Source: UBA7672 sp030824255 (GTDB lineage Bacteria; Pseudomonadota; Alphaproteobacteria; Caulobacterales; Hyphomonadaceae). From it: a DNA stretch of 64,000 bases. Of the stretch, positions 1-9,316 are shown in pieces. Both the position numbers and the translations under genes were made by a program. Numbering within the stretch: the stretch's first letter is position 1; the number at the start of each line of letters is the position of its first letter. The notes beneath the pieces are model-generated. The model did no database searches, was not told the DNA's origin, and saw only the letters and a list, made by a program, of their open reading frames with translations. The DNA lies in NCBI GenBank assembly GCA_942493305.1, contig OW818686.1, positions 372,001 through 436,000 of the forward strand, read 5' to 3'.

Positions 1-930
1 GCCGCCTGGCGGGCGGAGCGGACCATAGAGCGAGCGGTCAGTTCATGCCTGGCTCAACCCGAAACAACCGAGGTGGTGGTGGTGGACGACGCTTCCGGGG
101 ATGGGGGGGCGACGATCGCGGCGGCCTGGGCGGCGGATGACGGGACGGGGCGCCTCAAGGTGATTGCGCTGGGGAGCAACTCCGGCCCCTCGGCGGCGCG
201 GAATGCGGCGATTGCTGCGAGCACGGGGGAATGGATCGCCATCCTCGACTCCGACGACTTCATGGAACCCGGACGCCTGGCGAAGCTGATGGCGCTGACC
301 AACCAAGGCTACGACCTGATCGCCGACGATCTGCTTCAGACGCCCGAAGGCCAACCGGTTTCAGCCGGCAAGACGCTCTGGTTCCGCGAGGACCAGACGC
401 CGCTGGATGTCTCGTTCCACATGTTCATCGACAGCAACATCACCAAGGCCTCGCGCATGCGCCGCGAGCTGGGCTTCCTGAAGCCGCTGGTGCGCCGATC
501 CTTCCTGGAAAAGCATGGCCTGTCCTATGACGAGACCATGCGGCTGGGCGAAGACTACGACCTTTACGCGCGCATGTTGAGCCTCGACGCGAAGATGCGG
601 CTGATACCGTGGACGGGCTATGTCAGCGTGATGCGCGGCGACTCCCTGTCGCTGAACCATGGCCGCAAGGAACTGGCGGCGCTGGAGGCGAGCGACGCGC
701 GCCTGCTAACTTCGGGCCGGCTATCCGAGGCGGATGCCGCCATCGTGCGCAAGCACCAGTTCACCACGCAGTCCCGCCTTGTGTGGATCGACTTCATGGC
801 AAACCTGAAAAAGGGAAATGCCTTTGGCGCAGCGGGCATCGTGCTGAAGGATGTGCGGCAGGCGCCGTACGTGGTCCAAGGGCTTTTCCGCATGATCGCG
901 GGCCGCTTTGGCGGGCGGAAGAAAGTCTGA
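1..930 (+). CDS. Family 2 glycosyltransferase (5' end outside window)
   Basis: The reading frame is open from base 1, so the start lies outside the window. The first residues already belong to a GT-A fold: the frame reads AAWRAERTIERAV, then the nucleotide-binding strand VVVVDDASGDGG and, about 50 residues later, the metal-binding DxD region LDSDDF. A second acidic motif, GEDYDLYARM, lies near the position of the catalytic base in GT2 enzymes. The C-terminal 100 residues are not recognised. It probably transfers a sugar from a nucleotide donor in envelope polysaccharide or glycolipid synthesis; substrate unknown. The next gene, mrp, follows after 32 bases on the same strand but is functionally unrelated. 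Confidence 0.85.
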   Translation, partial: AAWRAERTIERAVSSCLAQPETTEVVVVDDASGDGGATIAAAWAADDGTGRLKVIALGSNSGPSAARNAAIAASTGEWIAILDSDDFMEPGRLAKLMALTNQGYDLIADDLLQTPEGQPVSAGKTLWFREDQTPLDVSFHMFIDSNITKASRMRRELGFLKPLVRRSFLEKHGLSYDETMRLGEDYDLYARMLSLDAKMRLIPWTGYVSVMRGDSLSLNHGRKELAALEASDARLLTSGRLSEADAAIVRKHQFTTQSRLVWIDFMANLKKGNAFGAAGIVLKDVRQAPYVVQGLFRMIAGRFGGRKKV

Positions 931-962
931 TAGCAGGGCGCTCGTCAGACCCATGAGCCGTC

Positions 963-2093
963 ATGCCCTCGCCTCTCGAAATACAGGTTCGCGCCGCCCT
1001 TGATGGCGTGAAGGACCCCAACTCCGGCAAGGGCCTTGCCGCCTCTGGCCGCGTGAGTGGGCTGGTGGCGCGCGCCGATGGCAAGGTCGGCTTCGTGATC
1101 GAGACCGGCGTGGGCGCGGCGGACGAACCGCTGCGCAAGGCGGCGGAAGTCGCTGTCGCGCGCGTGCGCGGTGTCACGACCGTGACAGCGGTGTTGACGG
1201 CGGAAGCGACAACCGGCGCGCGCAGCGTTCCGGCGGCGGCGCCCGCATCACTTTCACCGAAACCTGCGCCACAACTGGCGCCGACGACGCCGGTGGGACA
1301 GGGGCCGGTGCGGCCTGCACGCGGCATCGTTGCGGTGGCCTCGGCCAAGGGCGGTGTTGGCAAATCAACAGTCACGGTGAATCTCGCCGTGGCGGCGGCG
1401 CGCAGCGGGCTGCGCGTGGGATTGCTGGATGCCGATGTGTTCGGACCGTCGCTGCCGACCATGCTGGGCACGGTGGGCCAGCGGCCGGACGTGAAGAACA
1501 AGCGGATGCAGCCAGTGATGGCGCACGGGCTGGTGACGATGTCGATCGGCTATCTCGTCGATCCCGATCAGGCCGTGGTGTGGCGCGGGCCGATGGTGAT
1601 GTCGGCGGTCAACCAGCTCATCAACGACACAGACTGGGGCGACCTCGACCTGTTGTTCATCGACACGCCGCCGGGCACGGGCGAGGTGCAGCTGACGCTG
1701 GTGCAGCGCCTGCCGCTGGATGGCGTGGTGATCGTCTCGACGCCGCAGGAAGTGGCGCTGGCCGATGTGCGGCGTGGCGTGGGCATGTTCCGCAAGACGA
1801 ATGTGCCAGTGCTGGGCATCATCGAGAACATGGCGTGGTTCGAACAGCAGGATGGATCACGCGCCTATATCTTCGGACAGGGCGGCGCGGAGCGCACAGC
1901 GGCCGAACAGAAAGTGCCTTTCCTGGGCGCACTGCCGATCCTGCCGGTGCTGCGCGAGGGCGGCGATACGGGCATTCCAGCGGCGACGGGAGACAGCAGC
2001 GCAGCGGAAGCTTTCCGCCTGCTGGCCGACGCCGTGAACGAAGCGCTCGCGGCGGGGCCGAGCAAGCCGGCGCCGAAGATAATCTTCGAGTAG
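963..2093 (+). CDS. mrp: Mrp/ApbC-type P-loop ATPase, Fe-S cluster carrier
   Basis: A 376-aa cytosolic protein. Residues 5-80 resemble the MIP18/DUF59 domain; a Pro/Ala-rich linker follows; residues 120-360 are the Mrp/NBP35 ATPase with a deviant Walker A (SAKGGVGKST, about 127-136) and the FIDTPPGTGE motif. The family binds and delivers Fe-S clusters. The usual CxxC in the segment ENMxxFxCPxC is replaced here by ENMAWFEQQDGS, as is common in alphaproteobacterial Mrp proteins, so any cluster binding must use other ligands. Start: first ATG, only a weak GAG ribosome binding site. Family call is secure; the Fe-S role is by family. Confidence 0.9.
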   Translation: MPSPLEIQVRAALDGVKDPNSGKGLAASGRVSGLVARADGKVGFVIETGVGAADEPLRKAAEVAVARVRGVTTVTAVLTAEATTGARSVPAAAPASLSPKPAPQLAPTTPVGQGPVRPARGIVAVASAKGGVGKSTVTVNLAVAAARSGLRVGLLDADVFGPSLPTMLGTVGQRPDVKNKRMQPVMAHGLVTMSIGYLVDPDQAVVWRGPMVMSAVNQLINDTDWGDLDLLFIDTPPGTGEVQLTLVQRLPLDGVVIVSTPQEVALADVRRGVGMFRKTNVPVLGIIENMAWFEQQDGSRAYIFGQGGAERTAAEQKVPFLGALPILPVLREGGDTGIPAATGDSSAAEAFRLLADAVNEALAAGPSKPAPKIIFE

Positions 2094-2924
2094 CTACTTC
2101 TTTCCGCGTGCCCTGCTGGCCGTCTTCCTGGGCGCCTTTTGCATGCGGCGGGTATCTTCAAGCGTGATCCAGACAGGCGCGTGATCGCTTGGCTTCAGCA
2201 GTCCCCTCGCCCAGCGGTCGACGCCAGCGGAAGCGAGGCGTGGCGCGAGCGAGGGGCTGAGGAGGATGTGGTCGATCCGGAGGCCCGCATTCCGTTCCCA
2301 GCGGCGGCGAAAATAGTCCCAGAAGGTGTAGATGGTCTCGTCGGGATGGAGTTCGCGGAGCGTGTCCGTCCAGCCCTGCTTCAACAGCTTGCGGTAAGCC
2401 GCGCGGCTTTCCGGCTGCACGAGGGCGTTGTCGTCGTAGGAGATGGTTTCGTAGATGTCAGCCTCGGTGGGGACGACATTAAAATCCCCCAGCAGCACAA
2501 CGGGAGCGCCGGATTTCTTCAGCGTCTTTGCGTGCGCGATCAGGCGATCAAACCAGGCGAGCTTGTAGGCGAATTTCGGACCCGGCTGCGGATTGCCGTT
2601 CGGAAGATACAGACAGGCGATGATAAGACCATCGACGGCGGCCTCGATATAGCGACTGGCCTTGTCGGCGGGATCGCCGGGTAGGCTGCGGCGGATCACG
2701 ATCGGCTCTGACCCACGCGCGAGGATGGCGACGCCATTGTAGGCGCGCTCGCCCAGCCAGACGACGCTGTAACCGGCCTTCCGGAGCGCGTCTTCGGGGA
2801 AAAGGTCAGCCGGCGTTTTCAGTTCCTGCAGGGCGACAATATCGGGCTTGGCCCTCGCCAGCCATTTGAGCAGCAGCGGCAGGCGGCCACGCACGCCGTT
2901 GATGTTCCAGGTCGCGATCTTCAC
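2094..2924 (-). CDS. xth: Exodeoxyribonuclease III
   Basis: Mg-dependent AP endonuclease/3'-exonuclease of base-excision repair. With the GTG start at 2924 the protein begins MKIATWNINGVRGR, the canonical N-terminus, and has 276 aa. Motifs of the EEP fold are visible: LQELKTP (metal-binding Glu), GDFNVVPTEAD, and near the C-terminus RIDHILLSP and SDHAPVWI (catalytic Asp-His). A TTG at 2954 directly after the rutE stop would add ten residues unlike the family, so I prefer 2924. The C-terminus ends in a basic tail. It lies 30 bases after rutE on the same strand and may be cotranscribed, though the functions are unrelated. Confidence 0.92.
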   Translation of the reverse strand: MKIATWNINGVRGRLPLLLKWLARAKPDIVALQELKTPADLFPEDALRKAGYSVVWLGERAYNGVAILARGSEPIVIRRSLPGDPADKASRYIEAAVDGLIIACLYLPNGNPQPGPKFAYKLAWFDRLIAHAKTLKKSGAPVVLLGDFNVVPTEADIYETISYDDNALVQPESRAAYRKLLKQGWTDTLRELHPDETIYTFWDYFRRRWERNAGLRIDHILLSPSLAPRLASAGVDRWARGLLKPSDHAPVWITLEDTRRMQKAPRKTASRARGKK

Positions 2925-2954
2925 TGAGGGGGATATTGTCCGAACGCGGGCCAA

Positions 2955-3560
2955 TCAAAGGATCTGACAGGCTTCTTCGAAAGGCAGGCGCGGCAGGCGT
3001 GGAAACAGGTTCTCGTTCGTGCCGTAGCCGATATTGCAGATGAAGTTGGCGCGCAGGTTGGTGTCCTTGAAGAATTCGTCGTTGACGGCCTGCTCCTTGA
3101 AACCGGACATCGGCCCGCAATCGAGGCCAAGTGAGCGCGCGGCCATCATCAGGTAAGCCGCCTGCAGCGAACCATTGCGCAGGGCGTTCTCCTGCGCCAG
3201 CTGCGGATTGCCGGAAAACCAAGAGCCTGACTCCGGCTTGTGCGGGAACAGGAAAGGCGTGCGCTCCCAAAAATTGAGATCGTAGGCCATGATGACGTTG
3301 ACTGGCGCGGCCAGGGTCTTGGGCCGGTTGCTGGACGACATATGCGGCGCAAGGCGCGCCTTGGCTTCATCGCTGACCAGAAAGACGAAGCGGGCAGGAT
3401 TGCCGTTCGAAGCCGTGGGGCCCCATTTCGCCAGCTCGTACATCTCATGCAGCAAGGCCTGCGGAATGGCGGAAGGATCAAACGCATTATAGGTGCGCGC
3501 CGTGCGGAAAAGCCGGTCGAGCGAGGCAGTGGGAAGCGCGTTGCGCGTGCGTTCGGTCAT
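2955..3560 (-). CDS. rutE: Malonic semialdehyde reductase / nitroreductase-fold protein RutE
   Basis: A 201-aa FMN-dependent nitroreductase-family protein matching RutE in length and motifs: RTYNAF near residue 20, ELAKWGPTASNGNPARFVF (flavin phosphate binding), NGSLQAAYLMMAARSLGLDCGPMSGF. In the Rut pathway RutE reduces toxic malonic semialdehyde to 3-hydroxypropionate, the last step of uracil ring breakdown. Start ATG 3560 is chosen because it is followed by MTERTRNALP and preceded by a GAAAGA ribosome site; a longer frame to 3650 would overlap rutB. It is divergent from rutB with 80 bases between them. Confidence 0.9.
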   Translation of the reverse strand: MTERTRNALPTASLDRLFRTARTYNAFDPSAIPQALLHEMYELAKWGPTASNGNPARFVFLVSDEAKARLAPHMSSSNRPKTLAAPVNVIMAYDLNFWERTPFLFPHKPESGSWFSGNPQLAQENALRNGSLQAAYLMMAARSLGLDCGPMSGFKEQAVNDEFFKDTNLRANFICNIGYGTNENLFPRLPRLPFEEACQIL

Positions 3561-3588
3561 GCGTGGTCTTTCGGACGGGAAAATCAGT

Positions 3589-3602
3589 TGCCGCCGGGCA
3601 AG
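3589..3602. promoter_or_regulatory. Inverted repeat between rutE and rutB, candidate operator
   Basis: TTGCC-GCCG-GGCAA lies in the 80-base divergent intergenic region. Its outer bases (TTG...CAA with CC/GG inside) resemble the E. coli RutR box TTGACCANNTGGTCAA, but the match is partial and no rutR gene is in the window. Weak call based only on position and symmetry. Confidence 0.3.
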
Positions 3603-3640
3603 GCTATGCCATGCTGGCCAAGTGGCAAGACGGAGCGAGA

Positions 3641-4366
<726 letters not shown>

Positions 4367-4381
4367 CCGATGCGCGCGGCG

Positions 4382-4744
4382 TCAGTCATAGATCTCGCCG
4401 TCGTCGCCACAGACAACTGCCTGCAGCTCGCCGGCCAGCATTCGAGCGACCGACCTCAGATGGCACGCGGGGTCCGCGCCGAAGACTTCGGTTCCGACGA
4501 AGAGGATATCCTCCTCGTCCCAGCGGAAGACGCGCTGCCAGGCGCCGGCATGCGGCAGGAAGAGTTCAGCGTCCCCGCCCGTGTTGCGCAGCGTGAAGGT
4601 CTGGCCGGTTTCGGGGAGGCGCACCGCATAATCGCCCGTGGCAAGGCGGACGTGCTGGTGGCGCGCAACGGCCTCGAGCCATTCGGCGAGCGTAATGGCT
4701 GGGCCGCCTTCATCCGATTGCGGATTGCGGGTGATGCGGATCAT
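4382..4744 (-). CDS. Unknown protein encoded opposite the rut genes
   Basis: About 120 aa, not recognised. It reads MIRITRNPQSDEGG and then ITLAEWLEAVARHQHVRL..GDYAVRLPETGQTFTLRN, with regularly spaced hydrophobics suggesting a compact alpha/beta domain, and ends GDDGEIYD. It has no signal peptide or membrane segment. It fills almost exactly the 440-base gap between rutB and rutC but points the other way, tail to tail with rutB (15 bases). A TTG at 4753 seven bases after GGAG is an alternative start. Nothing in the sequence links it to pyrimidine catabolism. Confidence 0.65.
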   Translation of the reverse strand: MIRITRNPQSDEGGPAITLAEWLEAVARHQHVRLATGDYAVRLPETGQTFTLRNTGGDAELFLPHAGAWQRVFRWDEEDILFVGTEVFGADPACHLRSVARMLAGELQAVVCGDDGEIYD

Positions 4745-4806
4745 GTACGCCAAGCGCAAACTCCAGTCATAGTCCTGTAGCTAGCTGAACGCACGAGGAG
4801 CCGTCC

Positions 4807-5196
4807 ATGCCCAAGCAGATCGTCCTTCCGCCCGGCACGCACAAGCCGATCGCCCCCTTCTCGCCCGGCACGGTGGCGGACGGGGTTGTCTATGTGTCGG
4901 GCACGCTGGCCTTCGACAAGGACAACAACATTCTCTACCCCGGCGATGCGGCGGCGCAGACGCGGCACATTCTCGAGGTGATCAAGTCCGTGGTGGAAAC
5001 GGCGGGCGGCACGATGGATGATGTAACGATGAACAACATCATGCTGAAGTCGTGGGACGATTATGGCGCGATGAACAAGGTCTATGCGGAATACTTTCCG
5101 GGCGACAAGCCGGCGCGCTGGTGCATCGTCTGCGGGCTGGTGAAGCCTGATGCGCTGGTGGAGATCGGGTCGATCGCGCATGTCGGGAAGAAGTAG
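4807..5196 (+). CDS. rutC: RutC, RidA-family aminoacrylate deaminase
   Basis: 129 aa, the length of E. coli RutC. It is a YjgF/YER057c/UK114 protein: PKQIVLPPGTHKPIAPFSPGTVADGVVYVSG, TRHILEVIKSVVETAGGTMDDV, and ARWCIVCGLVKPDALVEI, carrying the features that separate RutC from housekeeping RidA. It hydrolyses aminoacrylate to malonic semialdehyde and ammonia. ATG 4807 has an ideal GAGGAG ribosome site. The stop codon abuts the rutD start, indicating translational coupling. Confidence 0.93.
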   Translation: MPKQIVLPPGTHKPIAPFSPGTVADGVVYVSGTLAFDKDNNILYPGDAAAQTRHILEVIKSVVETAGGTMDDVTMNNIMLKSWDDYGAMNKVYAEYFPGDKPARWCIVCGLVKPDALVEIGSIAHVGKK

Positions 5197-5988
5197 TTGG
5201 CCACGACGGCGGATGGCATCTGGTACGACCTGATCCCCGGCCCAAAGGGCGCGGAGACGGTGCTGCTGTCGGCGGGGCTGGGCGGGTCGGCAAACTTCTG
5301 GGCGCCGCAGATGGCGGCGCTGACCGCGCGGTTCAGCGTGCTGCTCTACGATCATCGCGGGACGGGACGCAGCGTGCGCACGCTGACCGAGCCGCATGCC
5401 GTGGAGGCGATGGCGGCAGACATGCGCGCTGTCATGGACGCGGCCAGGGTGAAGGCGGCGCATGTGGTGGGGCATGCGGCGGGCGGACTGGCGGGGCTGG
5501 CGCTGGCGCTCAAGAGCCCGAAGCGGGTGGGCAGGCTGGTGGTGGTGAATGGCTGGTCGCGGCCCGATCCGCATGTGGCGCGGTGTTTCGAGGCGCGGGT
5601 GGCGCTGCTGAAGAAATTGGGCAAGCGGGCGTATGTGCGAGCGCAACCGCTGTTTCTCTATCCGGCGACCTGGATCTCCGCGAACACCAACCTGATCGAC
5701 GCCGAGGAAGAGCATATGGTGAAGGGGTTTCCCTCAACCGATGTGATGCTGGCGCGAATAGGCGCCCTGCTCGCCTTCGATATCGATGCGAAACTGCCGA
5801 AGATTGCGGCGCCGGTGCTCGTCAGCGCCTCGGCGGACGACATGCTTGTGCCGGTGACTTGCTCGCAGCGCTTGGCGGAAGGCCTTCCCGGTGCGACGCT
5901 CGACATCATGCCGTGGGGCGGGCACGCGATGAGCGTTACGGCGCCGGATGAGTTCAACGCGAGGTTGCTGCGCTTCCTCGAACGCTAG
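5197..5988 (+). CDS. rutD: RutD, alpha/beta-hydrolase-fold aminoacrylate hydrolase
   Basis: 263 aa; starts with TTG immediately after the rutC stop. Alpha/beta hydrolase features are present (LSAGLGGSANFW, LLYDHRGTGRS), but the nucleophile elbow reads GHAAGG, with Ala where Ser is expected, exactly as in E. coli RutD (GHALGA). VNGW, the RCFEARVALL segment and AQPLFLYPATW are also RutD-specific. C-terminal DDMLVP and GGHAM supply the remaining active-site region. RutD speeds carbamate/aminoacrylate hydrolysis in the same pathway. Confidence 0.93.
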   Translation: MATTADGIWYDLIPGPKGAETVLLSAGLGGSANFWAPQMAALTARFSVLLYDHRGTGRSVRTLTEPHAVEAMAADMRAVMDAARVKAAHVVGHAAGGLAGLALALKSPKRVGRLVVVNGWSRPDPHVARCFEARVALLKKLGKRAYVRAQPLFLYPATWISANTNLIDAEEEHMVKGFPSTDVMLARIGALLAFDIDAKLPKIAAPVLVSASADDMLVPVTCSQRLAEGLPGATLDIMPWGGHAMSVTAPDEFNARLLRFLER

Positions 5989-6000
5989 ACGGAGTTGGTC

Positions 6001-7074
6001 ATGGAAATCGGTGTCTTCATCCCGATCGGCAACAATGGCTGGCTGATCTCGACCACCTCGCCGCAATACAAGCCGAGCTTCGAGCTGAACAAGCAGGTGA
6101 CACAGGCGGCGGACAAGTACGGCTTCGATTTCGCGCTGTCGATGATCAAGCTGCGTGGTTTCGGCGGCAAGTCCGAGTTCTGGGAATACAATCTCGAGAG
6201 CTTCACGCTGATGGCGGGGCTCGCGGCCGTGACAGAGCGGATCAAGATCTTTGCCACGGCGCCGACGCTGATCTTTCCGCCGGCGATGGTGGCGCGGATG
6301 GCGGCGACGATCGACTCGATCGCGCCGGGGCGGTTCGGCATCAACCTGATCACCGGCTGGCAGAAGGCCGAATACGACCAGATGGGCCTGTGGCCGGGCG
6401 AGAGCCACTACAAGGACCGGTACAATGTGTTGGCCGAGTACGCGACGGTCCTGCGCGAGTTGCTGGACACCGGCCGGTCGGACTTCAAGGGCAACTACTA
6501 CCAGATGGAGGACTGCCTCGTTCGTCCTAATGCGGCGGGGGTGAAACTGATCTGCGCGGGATCATCGGACGAAGGGCTGGCCTTTACGGCGAAATATGCG
6601 GACTACGCCTTCGCGCTCGGCAAGGGCGTCAACACGCCGACGGCGTTTGCGCCCGTCAATGCGCGTCTGGAAGCGGCGGCGGCCAAGACGGGGCGCAAGG
6701 TTGGCTCCTACCTGCTGATGATGGTGATCGCTGACGAAACCGACGAGAAGGCCATGGCGAAGTGGCAGCTTTATCGCGAGGGCGAGGACAAGGATGCCAC
6801 CAAATGGCTGGCAAATCAGGCCGCCCCCAACGCCAAGGGAGGCGCCAACACCAACACGACCCAGCTGGCGGCGGCCGAAAGCGCGGTCAATCTGAACATG
6901 GGGACGCTGGTAGGAAGCTATGAGACAGTCGCCCGGATGCTGGATGAGGTTGCCAGCGTTCCGGGGACATCAGGCGTACTGCTGACGTTCGACGACTTCG
7001 TTGAGGGCGTCGAGAATTTCGGCAGGCATATCCAGCCGAATATGAAGTCCCGAAGCCATGTGAAGGTCAGCTAG
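6001..7074 (+). CDS. rutA: RutA, pyrimidine oxygenase
   Basis: 357 aa, luciferase-like FMN monooxygenase. It opens the uracil ring between N3 and C4 using FMNH2 and O2, the first step of the pathway. Recognisable segments: MEIGVFIPIGNNGWLIS, FDFALSMIKLRGFGGKSEFWEYNLESFTLM, GRFGINLITGWQKAEYDQMGLWPG and ICAGSSDEGLAF. ATG 6001 lies six bases after GGAG; the TTG at 5995 lacks this. No RutF flavin reductase or RutG permease is adjacent, so reduced flavin must come from a gene elsewhere. Confidence 0.95.
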   Translation: MEIGVFIPIGNNGWLISTTSPQYKPSFELNKQVTQAADKYGFDFALSMIKLRGFGGKSEFWEYNLESFTLMAGLAAVTERIKIFATAPTLIFPPAMVARMAATIDSIAPGRFGINLITGWQKAEYDQMGLWPGESHYKDRYNVLAEYATVLRELLDTGRSDFKGNYYQMEDCLVRPNAAGVKLICAGSSDEGLAFTAKYADYAFALGKGVNTPTAFAPVNARLEAAAAKTGRKVGSYLLMMVIADETDEKAMAKWQLYREGEDKDATKWLANQAAPNAKGGANTNTTQLAAAESAVNLNMGTLVGSYETVARMLDEVASVPGTSGVLLTFDDFVEGVENFGRHIQPNMKSRSHVKVS

Positions 7075-7307
7075 AGCGAGGCGGGACCTGGATCCACCGG
7101 CGCTTCACCGAGCTTCGCCAGAGCGCGCTCGATGGACTTGAGATCATCTCCATCGCGAGAGCCAGGCACGTCCATACCTTCCGTTGTAGCTCTCTGACGG
7201 GCGAGCACGTCGGTTTCGAGCTGACGCAGCTTCGCGATCTTCGCGTCGCCACTGAGCGCAGCGTCGTTAACGATTATGTCGATCCGTTTTTCAGTTTCCG
7301 TTGCCAT
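7071..7307 (-). CDS. Small unknown coiled-coil protein
   Basis: 78 aa, starting MATETEKRIDIIV after an AAAGGA ribosome site. The sequence is charged and helical (ALSGDAKIAKLRQLETDVLARQRATTEGM, DLKSIERALAKLGE), with no signal peptide or membrane span. The last codon overlaps the rutA stop on the other strand. Not recognised; helical regularity, start and codon usage support a real gene. Confidence 0.6.
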   Translation of the reverse strand: MATETEKRIDIIVNDAALSGDAKIAKLRQLETDVLARQRATTEGMDVPGSRDGDDLKSIERALAKLGEAPVDPGPASL

Positions 7308-7557
7308 TGCTGGTCCTTTCGATACGGCGCGGCGCCAGCGCCACAAGCGTTAACGCGCGAGCCTTGGTTATCCCACGGTGAGCCACAGCTTTATTGCTGT
7401 CCTGACGGATGAATCTCCTTGCGATCCGCCCCGCCTGACTTAACGTTTTGTTTACGACCGGAGCCGCGTCGGGCGCAGCGTTATGTCCGACACGGCAGGG
7501 AGTGGGAGGCGTGGCCCGGGGGATGCAGCATCATCCGGGCAAGGACGGGAGTAGCGT

Positions 7558-8409
7558 ATGGGCCATATGGTTCGACTGCGCGGGGCCTTCTGGCCGCAGG
7601 ACCGCTGGGGGCGCGTGACGAACGCAGCCATCCCGCGCGAACAGATCATGCAGCCTGCGCTTGAAGCCGCCGACGAAGTGGCGGACGCCGCTCTCGAGCG
7701 CTTTGGCGACCAGCTTCACTCCGTCTACCTCTCCGGCCCAGCGGCGCGCGGCCGTCCGGGCGGCGCTGCCGTGTTCATCCTTCTTCGTCTCGGCGCGATG
7801 CGCAAAGACCTGCCGGGTAGCCTTAGCTGGGAGCACGCGCTGGCGGCGCAAGTGCGCAAGCGGCATCCGCGCGTTGGCCGCATCGCCGTGGCGGTGTTCG
7901 ACTGGAAAGACGTCTTCACGCTCGACGGCGGTTTCTCGGCGGCGACGTTCCGCCTGGCCGTGAATTCGGTATGCGTTGCCGGGCGCAACATGAACCACAT
8001 GCTTGCGCCACAGCGTCTCGACCCTGCGGTGATGAACGGCGACATTCTCAATTTCCGCCCGCGCATGATGAATGCGACGGGACGGTTGGCGGCGGCGCGT
8101 TCGCCCGACCGGGTGCGCGCAGCGGCGATGGATGCCGGCCACGCGGTTCTGGCGGCGGGCTTTGCCCTCGTGATGGAGCGGGAGCAGATCTACACGGAGG
8201 ATCTCGACCTGCGGCGCGATCTGTTCACGCTCAACTTCCCCAACCGCACGGCTGACATGGCGCTTGCCTATGCCATGGCGACGCGGCCCTCCCCCGACGC
8301 CATGAAGGCGCTGGTGTTCATCGATGGCGCATGCCGGTGGATGACGCCGATGACGGATGCCTGGCTGAACGCCTACAATCCGCAGCGGGCTGATCGCCTC
8401 AAGGCGTGA
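7558..8409 (+). CDS. Unknown protein with a nucleotidyltransferase-like N-terminus
   Basis: 283 aa, cytosolic. Residues 30-100 (ADAALERFGDQLHSVYLSGPAARGRPGGAAVFILLR) follow the layout of Pol-beta-type nucleotidyltransferases, where a strand leads to GS/GP-x-ARG, but the usual DxD pair is not evident. The remainder is mostly helical (RDLFTLNFPNRTADMALAYAMATR). ATG 7558 follows GGGAG. A family resembling aminoglycoside or MNT-type nucleotidyltransferases is possible, catalytically active or not. The preceding 250 bases hold no gene. Confidence 0.75.
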   Translation: MGHMVRLRGAFWPQDRWGRVTNAAIPREQIMQPALEAADEVADAALERFGDQLHSVYLSGPAARGRPGGAAVFILLRLGAMRKDLPGSLSWEHALAAQVRKRHPRVGRIAVAVFDWKDVFTLDGGFSAATFRLAVNSVCVAGRNMNHMLAPQRLDPAVMNGDILNFRPRMMNATGRLAAARSPDRVRAAAMDAGHAVLAAGFALVMEREQIYTEDLDLRRDLFTLNFPNRTADMALAYAMATRPSPDAMKALVFIDGACRWMTPMTDAWLNAYNPQRADRLKA

Positions 8410-8442
8410 TTGATCGCAACGTGCGGAGTCCTGACGCCAGGC

Positions 8443-9240
8443 TCAGGCGGCGGCCGCATCCGATAGACGGTTGACCGTGACGGATTGCGACACGCTCTGG
8501 CAGAAGCCTGATGTCGTCAGGAATGCAATATCGGCGGCGTCGCGGCCGATGCCGATGCGCACGAAGCCTTCAACAGGCGCAAGTTGCGTGGGATCGACAA
8601 GCCACCAGCCGCCATCGAGATAGACTTCGAACACGGCGTGGAAGTCCGGCGGATCAAGCTGCCAGGCATAGGCGCTGACAGCGCGCGCCGGAATGTTGAG
8701 CGCGCGGCAGAGCGTGATGCCGAGATGGCTGAAGTCGCGGCAGACACCGGCGCGATCAACAAAGGTGCGCTCAGCCGTCGTTTCGACATTGCTGACACCG
8801 GGGGTGTAGTCGACGTGTTGATGGATCCAGTCCAGCACCGCCAGAACCTGCGCGCCGCCATCCTGGATCGCGCCGAATTCCCGATTCGCGAACGGCAGGA
8901 AGCGATCAGACGGGCAGTACCGGCTCGGCGTCAGGTATTGAAGGACATCCTGCGGCAGGTGAAGCCAGTTCGGCTTCCGCGCCGAGGGCGGTAGCGCGAT
9001 ACGCAGGCCATTATCGACCACGGCTTCATAAACGATGCTCACCTCGCCTTCGAAGCGGGCGCGGAAACGACGCTCGCCGCGTACATCCGCGAGGTCCTGC
9101 ACGATGTCCACGCCGGGATTTATGATCAGCCGTTCCGAGATGACCGTCTGGTCAGGCGAATGAGCCGCCTGGACGGAGACAATCGCCTCCGATCCCGTCG
9201 AGAAGTCGAATACAAGGTCGGCGCGGACATTCAGATGCAT
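8443..9240 (-). CDS. Transglutaminase-like cysteine protease family protein
   Basis: 265 aa without a signal peptide. The N-terminal 90 residues resemble the bacterial transglutaminase-like N-terminal beta domain. The catalytic core has the triad Cys167 (RAGVCRDFSH), His201 (DFHAVFEVYL) and Asp216 (WWLVDPTQL). Such proteins are thought to act as peptidases or cross-linking enzymes; the physiological substrate is unknown. It is convergent with the preceding gene and followed on the other side by a small zinc-ribbon membrane protein on the same strand. Confidence 0.88.
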   Translation of the reverse strand: MHLNVRADLVFDFSTGSEAIVSVQAAHSPDQTVISERLIINPGVDIVQDLADVRGERRFRARFEGEVSIVYEAVVDNGLRIALPPSARKPNWLHLPQDVLQYLTPSRYCPSDRFLPFANREFGAIQDGGAQVLAVLDWIHQHVDYTPGVSNVETTAERTFVDRAGVCRDFSHLGITLCRALNIPARAVSAYAWQLDPPDFHAVFEVYLDGGWWLVDPTQLAPVEGFVRIGIGRDAADIAFLTTSGFCQSVSQSVTVNRLSDAAAA

Positions 9241-9316
9241 GAGGAGCTTCCCGGGGACGCTCCTAAATGCCTATCGCGAAATAGAGTTCCGCGCGCGCGA
9301 TATCGTCGATGGATCG

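Noticed and set aside
7308..7557. The 250-base gap after rutA as a possible riboswitch or RNA gene
   Set aside because: No conserved stem pattern could be recognised; only GC-rich palindromic words.
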